This document shows positions 7,481 to 17,204 of a stretch of 52,469 bases of DNA, in pieces; position 1 is the first letter of the stretch; every line of letters begins with the position of its first letter. Under the pieces are notes generated by a model, which had not been told where the DNA came from, did no database searches, and saw only the letters and a program-made list of their open reading frames with translations. Source of the DNA: Ruminococcus sp. (GTDB lineage Bacteria > Bacillota > Clostridia > Oscillospirales > Ruminococcaceae); NCBI GenBank assembly GCA_019420505.1, contig JAHZHC010000017.1, positions 1 to 52,469 on the forward strand, given 5' to 3'. Both the position numbers and the translations under genes were made by a program.

Positions 7481-9571
7481 TTGTCAAATCTAATAATTGT
7501 TGAGTCACCGACAAAGGTGAGAACTATAAAAAGATATTTAAATGGAGATTATGAGGTGTTAGCTTCAATGGGGCATCTTCGTGATCTTCCTAAATCAAAG
7601 CTTGGTGTTGATATTGAAAACGGTTTTGAACCGTCTTATGTAAACATGAAGGATAAGGAAAGTATTATTAAAGAAATAAAGAAGAAAGCAAAAAAAAGCG
7701 ATCACGTTTATCTTGCGGGGGACCCGGATCGTGAGGGAGAGGCTATTTCATGGCATCTGGCACAGATTTTAGGCCTTGATATGAACGACAAAAACCGTGT
7801 GACTTTTAATGAGATTACAGAAAGCGGAATTAAGGCGGGTATGAGTAATCCAAGATCAATTGACTTAAATCTTGTTAATGCTCAGCAGGCAAGGCGTGTT
7901 CTTGACAGAATCGTGGGATATAAGTTGTCACCGTTTCTGTGGAGAAAAATCCGAAGAGGACTTTCTGCTGGAAGAGTACAGTCGGTAGCTGTCAGGATGA
8001 TATGTGACCGTGAAAATGAAATCAGAGCATTTCAATCACAGGAATATTGGTCAATCGATGCTAAGCTTCTTGCCGAAAAGAGCAAAAAACCATTTGCTGC
8101 TAAATTAAACACAGTTGACGGAGAAAAGGTTGATATAAAGTGCAAGGAACAGGCGGATAAAATACTTGCAAGGCTTGAGGGTGCTGAGTTTGAGATTGCA
8201 AATGTGAAAAAGAGTATCCACAAAAAATCTCCTGCCGCACCATTTACAACTTCTACTTTACAGCAGGAAGCGTCGAGAAAGCTTTCATTCCAGGCAAGAC
8301 GTACAATGAAAACCGCTCAGGAGCTATATGAGGGTATTGAGATTGATGGCATGGGTGCAACAGGACTTATCACTTATATGCGTACTGACAGTTTGCGAAT
8401 TTCTGATGAAGCAAGAGCGGCGGCATACGATTTTATTAAAAGACAATATGGTGATAAATATATTCCGGATTCACCCAAGAAATATAAGAAAAAAGGCAAT
8501 TCACAGGATGCGCACGAGGCTATTCGTCCAACACATCCGGAGCTTACACCTGATGTGATAAAGAAGAGCGGCGTTACAAACGATCAGTATAAGCTTTATA
8601 AGCTGATCTGGGAGCGGTTTATTGCAAGCCAGATGTCAAATTGCCTTATGGATACTGTGTCGGTCGATATAACTGCTAATGGATGCGGATTTAAAGCGAC
8701 CGGTTATTCAGTGAAATTTGACGGATTTACTGTGCTTTATGAGGAAAGCAAAGATGATGATTCGGATAAGAAAAATGTTCTTCCTGCTATTTCAAAGGGA
8801 GATAAGCTGAAGGTTCACACACTTGAAGGAAATCAGCATTTTACACAGCCGCCGGCAAGATACACAGAAGCTACTTTGGTTAAAGCGTTTGAGGAAACCG
8901 GAATAGGCAGACCTTCCACATATGTTCCTACAATTACTACTATTCTTGCAAGAAGCTATGTTGAACGTGACGGAAAACAATTAAAACCGACTGCATTGGG
9001 CGAGGTTACTAATCAGCTCATGCTGAATCATTTTGATAAAATTGTAGATGTTAAGTTTACGGCTAATATGGAAAGCAGTTTGGATGAAGTTGAAAACGGA
9101 AAAAAAGGTTGGGTTAAGACTCTTGAAGACTTTTACGGAGAATTTAACAGTGAACTGGAAAAAGCAGAAAAGGCAATGGAAGGCAAACGCATGAAGGTTC
9201 CTGATGAAGAAACAGACCAGATATGTGAGGTCTGCGGAAAGCCTATGGTTATTAAAATAGGCAAATTCGGGAAGTTTATGGCTTGTTCGGGATTTCCTGA
9301 ATGCACTTTTACAAAGAGAATTGTTCAGGAAACCGGTGGATTTTGTCCATTTTGCGGAAAGAAAGTTTTACTCAAAAAGTCTAAAAAAGGTAAAAAATAT
9401 TATGGATGTGAGGATAATCCCAACTGTAATTTTATGACATGGGATTTACCTACCGAAGAAAAGTGTCCGAACTGCGGTTCTACTTTGTTTCAGAAGGGCG
9501 GAAAGAACGGCAAGTTAATATGTCACAAAGAAAACTGCGGATATGAAAGGGATTTGAGTAATGGCAGTTAA
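7481..9571 (+). CDS. topA: DNA topoisomerase I
   Basis: Type IA topoisomerase of 696 residues that relaxes negative supercoils. The TOPRIM domain starts the protein (LIIVESPTKVRTIKRYL) and carries AGDPDREGEA. The catalytic tyrosine is Tyr299 in LITYMRTDS. The C-terminus has three zinc ribbons with pairs CEVCG, CPFCG and CPNCG, as in other Firmicutes enzymes. Translation starts at TTG 7481 after acggagaa; the first residues then match the family start MSNLIIVESP. The gene overlaps trmFO by 11 bases, so the two are translated together. Confidence 0.97.
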   Translation: MSNLIIVESPTKVRTIKRYLNGDYEVLASMGHLRDLPKSKLGVDIENGFEPSYVNMKDKESIIKEIKKKAKKSDHVYLAGDPDREGEAISWHLAQILGLDMNDKNRVTFNEITESGIKAGMSNPRSIDLNLVNAQQARRVLDRIVGYKLSPFLWRKIRRGLSAGRVQSVAVRMICDRENEIRAFQSQEYWSIDAKLLAEKSKKPFAAKLNTVDGEKVDIKCKEQADKILARLEGAEFEIANVKKSIHKKSPAAPFTTSTLQQEASRKLSFQARRTMKTAQELYEGIEIDGMGATGLITYMRTDSLRISDEARAAAYDFIKRQYGDKYIPDSPKKYKKKGNSQDAHEAIRPTHPELTPDVIKKSGVTNDQYKLYKLIWERFIASQMSNCLMDTVSVDITANGCGFKATGYSVKFDGFTVLYEESKDDDSDKKNVLPAISKGDKLKVHTLEGNQHFTQPPARYTEATLVKAFEETGIGRPSTYVPTITTILARSYVERDGKQLKPTALGEVTNQLMLNHFDKIVDVKFTANMESSLDEVENGKKGWVKTLEDFYGEFNSELEKAEKAMEGKRMKVPDEETDQICEVCGKPMVIKIGKFGKFMACSGFPECTFTKRIVQETGGFCPFCGKKVLLKKSKKGKKYYGCEDNPNCNFMTWDLPTEEKCPNCGSTLFQKGGKNGKLICHKENCGYERDLSNGS

Positions 9572-10877
9572 AGTTATAGGAGCAGGACTGGCCGGCTGCG
9601 AAGCGGCATGGCAGCTTGCGAATGCAGGCTTTGATGTGGAGCTTTTTGAAATGAAGCCCAAAAAGTTTACTCCTGCTCATAAATATAAGGGCTTTGCTGA
9701 GCTTGTTTGCTCTAATTCATTAAAAGCTGACAGGATTGCGTCAGCAGCAGGAATGCTCAAGGAGGAAATGAGAAGACTCGGTTCTCTGACTATGAAATGC
9801 GCTGAGAAAACTAAGGTTTCAGCCGGCGGTGCACTGGCTGTTGACAGGGAAAAGTTTTCTGATATGGTTACCGAAAAAATTAGAAATCATGATAAGATAA
9901 CAATAATTGAGGATGAAGTTACTTCAATTCCCGATGGTAATGTTATTGTTGCTACAGGACCATTGACTTCTGACGCTTTGGCAGATGATATAAAAAAAAT
10001 CTGCGGTGATTATCTCTATTTTCATGATGCAGCAGCTCCGATTGTAACATATGAAAGTCTTGACAAGGACAAGGTGTTTTTTGCTTCACGATATGGAAAA
10101 GGTGAGGCGGATTATATTAACTGTCCTATGGATAAGCATGAATATCTGAGATTTTATAATGCTATTATTGAAGCGGAATCTGCACCGCTGAAAGAGCATG
10201 ATCGGGATCATTTTTCTAAGGATAATTTCAAAGTATATGAGGGTTGTATGCCGATCGAGGTTTTGGCAAAGCGTGGTGAAGATACTTTGCGTTTCGGGCC
10301 GTTGAAGCCTGTGGGGCTTACTGATCCGAGAACAGGTAAGCGACCGTATGCGGTTGTTCAGCTGAGAGCAGAAAATTCACAGGGTACGCTATATAATCTT
10401 GTAGGATTTCAGACTAATTTGAAGTTTGGCGAGCAAAAGCGTGTATTTTCTTTGATTCCGGGACTTGAAAATGCTGAATTTATACGATACGGTGTCATGC
10501 ACCGAAATACATTTATAAATTCACCGATGCTTTTAACGGAACATTTTAATTTGCGTGACCGTAAAAACTTATACTTTGCGGGGCAGATTACAGGTGTTGA
10601 AGGATATATTGAATCGGCGGCAAGCGGGATAATGGCAGGACTGAATATGTCCAAGTTTTTGCAGGGAAAAGACAAATTAACACTTCCTGAAACGACTATG
10701 CTTGGTGCATTATCAAAATATATCAGCGATCCGACGGTTGATAAATTTCAGCCGATGGGATGTAACATGGGAATACTTCCTGAATTGCCTGAAAGAATCC
10801 GGGATAAGAAATTAAAGTATCAGGCGATTGCAGAAAGAGGTTTGGCAGATTTGGACATATGTATTGATATGTTGTAG
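9561..10877 (+). CDS. trmFO: tRNA (uracil-54-C5)-methyltransferase, folate-dependent
   Basis: A 438-residue flavoprotein that makes ribothymidine 54 in tRNA with methylenetetrahydrofolate as carbon donor. It opens with the FAD-binding loop VIGAGLAGCEAAW and has ELVCSNSLKAD, which carries a conserved Cys of the family. Later motifs include VLAKRGEDTLRFGPLKPVGL and FAGQITGVEGYIESAASG. The start overlaps the end of topA, and topA-trmFO is a common pair in Firmicutes. plsX follows after 11 bases. Confidence 0.97.
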   Translation: MAVKVIGAGLAGCEAAWQLANAGFDVELFEMKPKKFTPAHKYKGFAELVCSNSLKADRIASAAGMLKEEMRRLGSLTMKCAEKTKVSAGGALAVDREKFSDMVTEKIRNHDKITIIEDEVTSIPDGNVIVATGPLTSDALADDIKKICGDYLYFHDAAAPIVTYESLDKDKVFFASRYGKGEADYINCPMDKHEYLRFYNAIIEAESAPLKEHDRDHFSKDNFKVYEGCMPIEVLAKRGEDTLRFGPLKPVGLTDPRTGKRPYAVVQLRAENSQGTLYNLVGFQTNLKFGEQKRVFSLIPGLENAEFIRYGVMHRNTFINSPMLLTEHFNLRDRKNLYFAGQITGVEGYIESAASGIMAGLNMSKFLQGKDKLTLPETTMLGALSKYISDPTVDKFQPMGCNMGILPELPERIRDKKLKYQAIAERGLADLDICIDML

Positions 10878-10888
10878 GAGGAAATAAT

Positions 10889-11896
10889 ATGAACATAGTA
10901 ATTGACGCATTCGGCGGAGATAATGCACCTTTAGAGGTAATAAAGGGTGCTGTTGACGCAAACAGAGATTTTAACATTGACATAACCCTTGTGGGAGATG
11001 AGAATACTATAAAAAAATGTGCAAAAGATAATGCACTTGATATTTCAGCTCTGAAAATCAAACATGCAGATTCGGTTATTGATGTTTGTGAAGAACCGAC
11101 TAACGTTATAAAAAGCAAAAAAGATTGCTCAATGGCCGTTGGTATGCAGATGCTTGCTGACGGAGAGGGTGACGCTTTTGTTTCAGCAGGGTCAACGGGC
11201 GCACTGGTGGTTGGCGCAACGTTTATTGTAAAAAGACAGAAAGGCATCAAGCGTCCTGCTCTTGCTACTATATTGCCTACTGCAACTACTCCGACTATGC
11301 TTCTTGACAGTGGTGCTAACGCTGACTGCCGTCCTGAAATGCTGGTACAGTTTGCTATTATGGGTTCTGCATATATGAATAAGATTTTGAGTGTAGAATC
11401 CCCGAGAATTGGACTTGTAAATATTGGTTCAGAGGAATCTAAGGGTAGGGAGCTTGAGCTTGAAACATACAAACAGCTGAAAAATGCACCTGTAAACTTT
11501 ACAGGAAACATAGAGGCAAGACAGATACCAATGGGCGACTGTGACGTTGTAGTTACAGACGGATTCAGCGGAAATTTGCTTTTAAAGCTTTATGAGGGTA
11601 TGGCGAAATTTTTCTCAGGTGAGCTTAAAGCTTTACTTACAAAGGATTTTAAATCTAAAATTGCTGCGCTTATGGTTCTTAATAACGTTAAGGAATTCAA
11701 GAAAAAGGTTGATTATTCAGAATATGGCGGAGCACCTCTACTCGGAACAGCCAAGCCCGTTATCAAGGCTCATGGAAGCAGCAATGCCAAAGCCTTTTAT
11801 AACGCCATCAGACAGGCGAAGCAGTTTACTGAAACTAAGGTCATTGACGAAATAAGCAACGCTATAGAGTCTATGAAAAAACATGAAATGGTTTAG
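10889..11896 (+). CDS. plsX: Phosphate acyltransferase PlsX
   Basis: A 335-residue enzyme that turns acyl-ACP into acyl phosphate for phospholipid synthesis. Family motifs are IDAFGGDNAPLEV at the start, SAGSTGALVVGA, LLDSGANADCRPEML, VVTDGFSGNLLLKL and EYGGAPLLGT. An aggagg site precedes the ATG. In many Firmicutes plsX is followed by fab genes and acpP; here those are absent and rnc follows directly, so fatty acid genes must lie elsewhere. Confidence 0.97.
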   Translation: MNIVIDAFGGDNAPLEVIKGAVDANRDFNIDITLVGDENTIKKCAKDNALDISALKIKHADSVIDVCEEPTNVIKSKKDCSMAVGMQMLADGEGDAFVSAGSTGALVVGATFIVKRQKGIKRPALATILPTATTPTMLLDSGANADCRPEMLVQFAIMGSAYMNKILSVESPRIGLVNIGSEESKGRELELETYKQLKNAPVNFTGNIEARQIPMGDCDVVVTDGFSGNLLLKLYEGMAKFFSGELKALLTKDFKSKIAALMVLNNVKEFKKKVDYSEYGGAPLLGTAKPVIKAHGSSNAKAFYNAIRQAKQFTETKVIDEISNAIESMKKHEMV

Positions 11897-11911
11897 AAAT
11901 GAGAGAAAATA

Positions 11912-12610
11912 ATGAACGAAAAGGAACGAATGGAGCAATTCCAGAAGAAGATAAATTATAAATTCAAAAATGACAGGCTTTTATATGAAGCGCTTTCACA
12001 TTCATCTTTTGCAAATGAAAATAAAAAACAGAGAAACAGCAATGAACGTCTTGAATTCTTAGGCGATTCTGTACTTTCAATAGTTGTATCTGACTATATA
12101 TTTGAACATTTTAAGCATTTGCCGGAGGGTGAGCTTTCAAAGCTCAGGGCATCGCTTGTCTGTGAAAAATCTTTGTTTGAATTTTCTAAAAAGATTGATT
12201 TGGGGGAATATATTTTTCTTGGCAAGGGAGAAGAACTGACAGGAGGAAGAACCCGTCCGTCAATAATATCTGACGCATTTGAAGCAGTAATTGCTGCGAT
12301 TTATCTTGACGGAGGCATGGAGCCTGTATCAAAATATATCTTGTCTTTCATACCAAAAGATATTTCACCTAAAGGGGCGAAAAGCTTTCACGACTATAAA
12401 ACAATGCTTCAGGAAATTATTCAGCGTAATCCTGAAGAAAAAATCGAATACTTTCTAAAATCTGAATCAGGTCCTGATCATGACAAAAGCTTTACTGTTC
12501 AGGTAAGGCTGAACAATAATGTTATCGGAGAAGGTTCAGGACATTCAAAGAAAAATGCAGAGCAGGCTGCGGCGAGGGAAGCGCTTGAGCTTATGGGGAT
12601 AATGGTGTAA
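11912..12610 (+). CDS. rnc: Ribonuclease III
   Basis: A 232-residue double-strand-specific RNase that matures rRNA precursors. The catalytic domain has the signature NERLEFLGDSVLS near residue 43 and DAFEAVIAAIYLDGG near residue 120, which supply the acidic metal ligands. A dsRNA-binding domain ends the protein (SFTVQVRLNNNVIGEG, SKKNAEQAAAREAL). It lies between plsX and a radical SAM gene, 1 base from the latter, in the run leading to smc. Confidence 0.97.
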   Translation: MNEKERMEQFQKKINYKFKNDRLLYEALSHSSFANENKKQRNSNERLEFLGDSVLSIVVSDYIFEHFKHLPEGELSKLRASLVCEKSLFEFSKKIDLGEYIFLGKGEELTGGRTRPSIISDAFEAVIAAIYLDGGMEPVSKYILSFIPKDISPKGAKSFHDYKTMLQEIIQRNPEEKIEYFLKSESGPDHDKSFTVQVRLNNNVIGEGSGHSKKNAEQAAAREALELMGIMV

Positions 12611-12611
12611 T

Positions 12612-13625
12612 ATGCCGCACAGTAACATTTCAATTTTTGTGCCTCATGTGGGGTGTCCTCATATGTGTTCTTTTTGCAATCAGCGGACTATAACGGGTGT
12701 TCAGGATATACCGCATGATAATGATGTAAAAAGAATTTGCTCTGAGGCTATGAATGATATTGAAGATTACAGCAAGACGGAAATTGCTTTTTTCGGCGGC
12801 AGCTTTACGGCTGTGCCGATAGATTATATGATAGAACTTCTTAAAGCAGCACATGAATTTGTGGGACAAGGTAAATTTAAAGGAATAAGAATTTCTACAC
12901 GTCCTGACTGTATTAATGAAGAAATACTTAAAATTTTGAAACAATACGGAGTTACGGCTATTGAGCTTGGTGCACAGTCAATGTGTGATCATGTATTGAC
13001 AGCTAATGAACGTGGACATACTGCTGAGGATATATGTTTAGCATCGGCTCTTATTAAGCAATATGAATTTGAACTTGGTTTGCAGATGATGACGGGTCTT
13101 TATATGTCTGCAAAATCTGATGATGTTCATACTATGAATGAGATTATTAAGCTTAACCCTCATACGGTTAGAATATACCCGGTAGCTGTTCTTGAAAACA
13201 CTAAACTGGCTGAACTTTACCGTTCAGGAGAGTATAAACTCATTAGTTTTGATGAAATGACGGATCTTTGCAGCTATATGCTCAGCTGTTTTTATATGGC
13301 AGGCATAAAGGTTATAAGATGCGGACTTCACGCTTCTGAAACTGTGGAAAGAGATATTGTTGCAGGCTTTTATCATCCTGCATTTCGTGAGATATGTGAG
13401 TCTGAGGTATTTAAAACGGCAATTTTAAAGCGTATAAAAACCGGTGAAGCCGCAGTTGTTTATGTATCTCAATCTGATGTAAGCAGAGCAGTGGGACATA
13501 AAAAGAAAAATAAACATTTTTTTGATGAAAACGGTTATAAAATAGAATTTAAAGTGGATTTGTCTTTAGAAAAAGGCGAAATTTGTATAAATAAGGACGT
13601 TTATAATGTATTTGAAATCACTTGA
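12612..13625 (+). CDS. Radical SAM protein, Elp3-like catalytic part
   Basis: A 337-residue radical SAM enzyme. The [4Fe-4S] cluster cysteines are Cys15, Cys19 and Cys22 in GCPHMCSFC, followed by AFFGGSFTAVP, a SAM-binding glycine motif, and ISTRPDCINEE. The layout resembles the radical SAM half of Elp3 and of TIGR01212-type proteins, but there is no acetyltransferase domain. It starts 1 base after rnc and overlaps smc by 20 bases, so expression is tightly coupled. Proteins of this type sit between rnc and smc in many Clostridia; the substrate is not known to me. Confidence 0.82.
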   Translation: MPHSNISIFVPHVGCPHMCSFCNQRTITGVQDIPHDNDVKRICSEAMNDIEDYSKTEIAFFGGSFTAVPIDYMIELLKAAHEFVGQGKFKGIRISTRPDCINEEILKILKQYGVTAIELGAQSMCDHVLTANERGHTAEDICLASALIKQYEFELGLQMMTGLYMSAKSDDVHTMNEIIKLNPHTVRIYPVAVLENTKLAELYRSGEYKLISFDEMTDLCSYMLSCFYMAGIKVIRCGLHASETVERDIVAGFYHPAFREICESEVFKTAILKRIKTGEAAVVYVSQSDVSRAVGHKKKNKHFFDENGYKIEFKVDLSLEKGEICINKDVYNVFEIT

Positions 13626-16600
13626 ATTGCAGGGGTTTAAGTCTTTCCCGGATAAAATAAAGCTTGATTTTAATAAGGGTATTTCTGCTGTTGTAGGACC
13701 TAACGGCTCAGGGAAATCCAACATTGGTGACGCTATGCGATGGGTTATGGGCGAACAGTCTTCCAAAACTCTTCGTGGCGGAAAGATGGAGGATGTTATA
13801 TTCCTTGGAACTAAAACTCGTCCAAAAGCAGGTTTTGCACACGTTACGCTGACTATTGACAACGAGGACAGATCTTTGAATTTTGATTCGGACTTGGTTT
13901 CAGTGTCCAGAAAACTGTACAGAAACGGCGACAGCGAATATATGATAAACGGTGCAAATGTACGTTTAAAAGACGTTGTTGAACTGTTTATGGATACAGG
14001 TCTGGGACGTGACGGATATTCAATTATCGGACAGGGAAGAATTGCTGATATTGTAAGCAGTAAATCTACGGAACGCCGTGAAATTTTTGAGGAAGCTGCC
14101 GGTATTTCAAAATTCAGATATAAAAAGGCTGAAGCAGAAAGAAAACTGGCTGCGGCGGAAGATAACATATCAAGGCTTAATGATATTCTGAGTGAACTTG
14201 AAAGCCGTATAGGTCCTCTTAAAAAGCAATCTGAAAAAGCTAAACAATTTAAAATTCTTGATGATGACAAGAGTAAACTTGAAATTTCAGTTTGGGTATT
14301 TAAGCTTGATAAATATACTGAAGAACTCAAAGGCTTTGAGGATAAGCTGGGGGAACTTGACAAGGAGTATTCTCAGCTTTCAGATGAACTTGAAAACCTG
14401 GAAAATGACATTGAAGATTCTTTTTCAAAAAGTGCCGAGAAATCTGAACAAATTGACGTCCTGAAAGAAAAAATTCACGGTGTTGAATTGGAAAATTCCG
14501 AGTCTGGTGCTAAAATTGCCGTACTTGAAAATGATATCAATCATCTTAAAGATGGAATATTACAGCTTCAGGAGCAGATCGAACAGTCAAGAAATTCAAA
14601 ATATTTTCTTGAAACTGAACTTGAAAAGCGAAAGAATGATTTGATTATTCTTGATAATGATAGTGAAAAACTTGAAAAAGAAATTACGCAAAAGGAAAAT
14701 GAGTTTGAAAAATTCAGAACAATTTCAGATGAATATGATAAGAGCCTTTCGGACTCAACAGGCGAAATTAACGGATTATACCTAAAAAAATCTGAATTCA
14801 GCTTTAAAATAGAATCGGCAAAAAATGCACTTTCCGATATTGAATCATCCATTGAACAGACTTTGGATAATAAGACAGAGCTTGAATCAAAGGAAAGGTA
14901 TATTTCAAAGAACTTAAATGATCTTAGAGAATCAAAGGCAAAGCTTGAGGGGAATTTGAGCGAGCACAGAAACAGATTTTCAGGTTATGAGAAACTCTAT
15001 TCTTCAAAAGCAGATAAATTGGAAAAAGCAAATCAGGAGTTTTCGAAAAATGATATAAAACTGCGTGAAAATCAGCAGAAGTTAAATTTACTTCACGATC
15101 TTGAAAATTCTATGGAGGGGTTTGCATATAGTGTAAAAAGTATAATCAAAGCTTCAAAGCAGGGCAGATTAAGTGGAGTATACGGTTCGGTTGCACAGAT
15201 AATATCTGTTGAGCCTAAATATAATGTGGCTATTGAAACTGCTTTGGGAGGCGCTTTACAGAACATTGTTGTTGAAAGTGAAGAAACCGCAAAGAGAGGT
15301 ATACGGTTTTTAAAGGAAACTAAAACCGGACGTGCAACATTTTTGCCGGTGACTTCTGTTAAGGGAACAAGGCTTGATATAATTCTTGAAAATGAAGAAG
15401 GATTCATCGCTCTGGGATGCGATTTAGCTAAAACAGACGAAAAATTTAAAGGAGTTATAAATTCGCTTTTGGGCAGGATCTGTATTGCAGAGGATATTGA
15501 CTTAGCTTCAGTGATTGCAAAAAAGTATGGATATAAATTTAAAATTGTTACTCTTGACGGGCAGGTTATAAATGCCGGAGGTTCCTTTACGGGAGGAAGT
15601 GTTTCAAGAAGTACAGGTATTCTTACACGGAAAAGTGAAATTGAAGCGCTCGAAAAAAATATTAAAATTCTTAAATCTGAGCATGAGGATATAAAATCTA
15701 AAGCAGAACAGCTTAAACAGGAAACAATGAAGCTGTCTGCTGATATGGATTCTGAAAGGGAGAAAATCGCAAATCTTAATAATGATATACTCAAGCTTGA
15801 TATGGAAATAAAGCGTGGAACTGAAATCAGAAACCAATATGAAGACCAGCTTGACGATGTAGATGTAAAGATTAGTGAACATAAATCAAAAATAAAGCAA
15901 ATTAATGACGAACTTGAAGCTGCAAACAATAGTCTAAGCGAAATTGACAAGAAAATTTTTGAAAAAGAGGCTGTTTTAGCAGAATCACAGAATAGGCATA
16001 ATGATCTAAAGGAAAAACGTGAGCTTCTTGCCGTTCAGCTTTCTGAAATCAGAATGAAATCTGTTGAAGTTTTAAAGGACAGAGAAGCATGCAGACTTTC
16101 TATGGAACAGCTTTTAAACACTATCGAAAGCAACAGTAATGACAGCGAAAAGCTGGACGAAAAAATACTTAAAAATCAAACAGATATTTCTTCAAAGCAA
16201 AAAGAAATTGAACAGATAAAGAATCGAATGGCAGGTTCTGACGATAGAGTTGCTGAAATTGAAATTAGTATTTCTAAAGCAAGAAGAGAACATATGGAAC
16301 TTGACAAACAAGCAAATCTTTTACGTTCTCAGCAAAAGATAAAGATGGAAGAGAAGGAAACCTTATCTGCTGAAATTACAAGAATATCAGAACGTAAAAT
16401 ATCTGTTACTGCTGATTTCGACAAGCTTGCCGGACAGCTCTGGGACGAATATGAACTGACCCGAAGCGAGGCTGCGGAAAAGGCCGATGTATTTGAGAAT
16501 ATCAGTGAGGCAAATCGTCATCTTGCTGAACTCAGAGGTAAAATAAAAGCTCTTGGAAATGTAAATTTAGGAGCAATAGAGGAATATGCTGAAGTATCGG

Positions 16601-17169
16601 AAAGATTTGAATTTATGAATGGTCAGCTTAACGATGTGACAAAATCAAAGCTTGAACTTGAGGTTTTAATTGAAGATCTGACTGAAAATATGAAAGCAAT
16701 TTTTTCTGAAAGCTTTTATAAAATTAACGATAACTTCAAGAAAATTTTCTCAGAGCTTTTTGGAGGCGGTCAGGGAGAACTTGTGTTATCAGATCCGGAT
16801 AATGTACTTGAATGCGGTATAGATATCAAGGTTGAACCGCCGGGAAAAGTAATTAAAAATCTTATGTCTTTGTCAGGCGGAGAGCAGGCATTTGTAGCTA
16901 TTGCAATTTACTTTTCAATACTTAAGGTCCGTCCGTCGCCATTTTGTTTGCTTGATGAAATTGAAGCCGCTCTTGATGATGTAAATGTCGCAAGATATGC
17001 GCAGTATCTTCATAAATTTACAGACACAACACAGTTTATCACTATAACTCACAGGCGGGGAACCATGGAAGAGGCTGATGTGCTTTACGGTGTTACAATG
17101 CAGGAAAACGGTATTTCAAAATTACTTAAGATGAATATGGAAGATACAAAGCAGATGAAGCTTGAATAA
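13606..17169 (+). CDS. smc: Chromosome segregation ATPase SMC
   Basis: A full-length SMC of 1187 residues that forms ring-shaped dimers and organises the chromosome with ScpA and ScpB. The head has Walker A GPNGSGKSN (from residue 31), the signature LSGGEQAF near residue 1089, and Walker B FCLLDEIEAALDD near 1114. Long charged coiled coils flank a hinge at about 520-640 (SGVYGSVAQ through VINAGGSFTGGS). Its start lies inside the end of the radical SAM gene. Long open frames on the opposite strand here are shadows of the coiled coil. ftsY follows, the usual order. Confidence 0.98.
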   Translation: MYLKSLELQGFKSFPDKIKLDFNKGISAVVGPNGSGKSNIGDAMRWVMGEQSSKTLRGGKMEDVIFLGTKTRPKAGFAHVTLTIDNEDRSLNFDSDLVSVSRKLYRNGDSEYMINGANVRLKDVVELFMDTGLGRDGYSIIGQGRIADIVSSKSTERREIFEEAAGISKFRYKKAEAERKLAAAEDNISRLNDILSELESRIGPLKKQSEKAKQFKILDDDKSKLEISVWVFKLDKYTEELKGFEDKLGELDKEYSQLSDELENLENDIEDSFSKSAEKSEQIDVLKEKIHGVELENSESGAKIAVLENDINHLKDGILQLQEQIEQSRNSKYFLETELEKRKNDLIILDNDSEKLEKEITQKENEFEKFRTISDEYDKSLSDSTGEINGLYLKKSEFSFKIESAKNALSDIESSIEQTLDNKTELESKERYISKNLNDLRESKAKLEGNLSEHRNRFSGYEKLYSSKADKLEKANQEFSKNDIKLRENQQKLNLLHDLENSMEGFAYSVKSIIKASKQGRLSGVYGSVAQIISVEPKYNVAIETALGGALQNIVVESEETAKRGIRFLKETKTGRATFLPVTSVKGTRLDIILENEEGFIALGCDLAKTDEKFKGVINSLLGRICIAEDIDLASVIAKKYGYKFKIVTLDGQVINAGGSFTGGSVSRSTGILTRKSEIEALEKNIKILKSEHEDIKSKAEQLKQETMKLSADMDSEREKIANLNNDILKLDMEIKRGTEIRNQYEDQLDDVDVKISEHKSKIKQINDELEAANNSLSEIDKKIFEKEAVLAESQNRHNDLKEKRELLAVQLSEIRMKSVEVLKDREACRLSMEQLLNTIESNSNDSEKLDEKILKNQTDISSKQKEIEQIKNRMAGSDDRVAEIEISISKARREHMELDKQANLLRSQQKIKMEEKETLSAEITRISERKISVTADFDKLAGQLWDEYELTRSEAAEKADVFENISEANRHLAELRGKIKALGNVNLGAIEEYAEVSERFEFMNGQLNDVTKSKLELEVLIEDLTENMKAIFSESFYKINDNFKKIFSELFGGGQGELVLSDPDNVLECGIDIKVEPPGKVIKNLMSLSGGEQAFVAIAIYFSILKVRPSPFCLLDEIEAALDDVNVARYAQYLHKFTDTTQFITITHRRGTMEEADVLYGVTMQENGISKLLKMNMEDTKQMKLE

Positions 17170-17204
17170 ACTAATTGTATAATAATCAGAACAGGAGATT
17201 GAAC

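Noticed and set aside
10723..11511. 262-codon open frame on the minus strand across trmFO and plsX
   Set aside because: It overlaps two certain genes, has no recognisable motif and looks compositionally like a shadow.
13566..14363. 265-codon open frame on the minus strand within smc
   Set aside because: It is very Ser- and Leu-rich, the usual shadow of a Glu/Lys-rich coiled coil, and smc on the other strand is certain. The same goes for 15093-15950.
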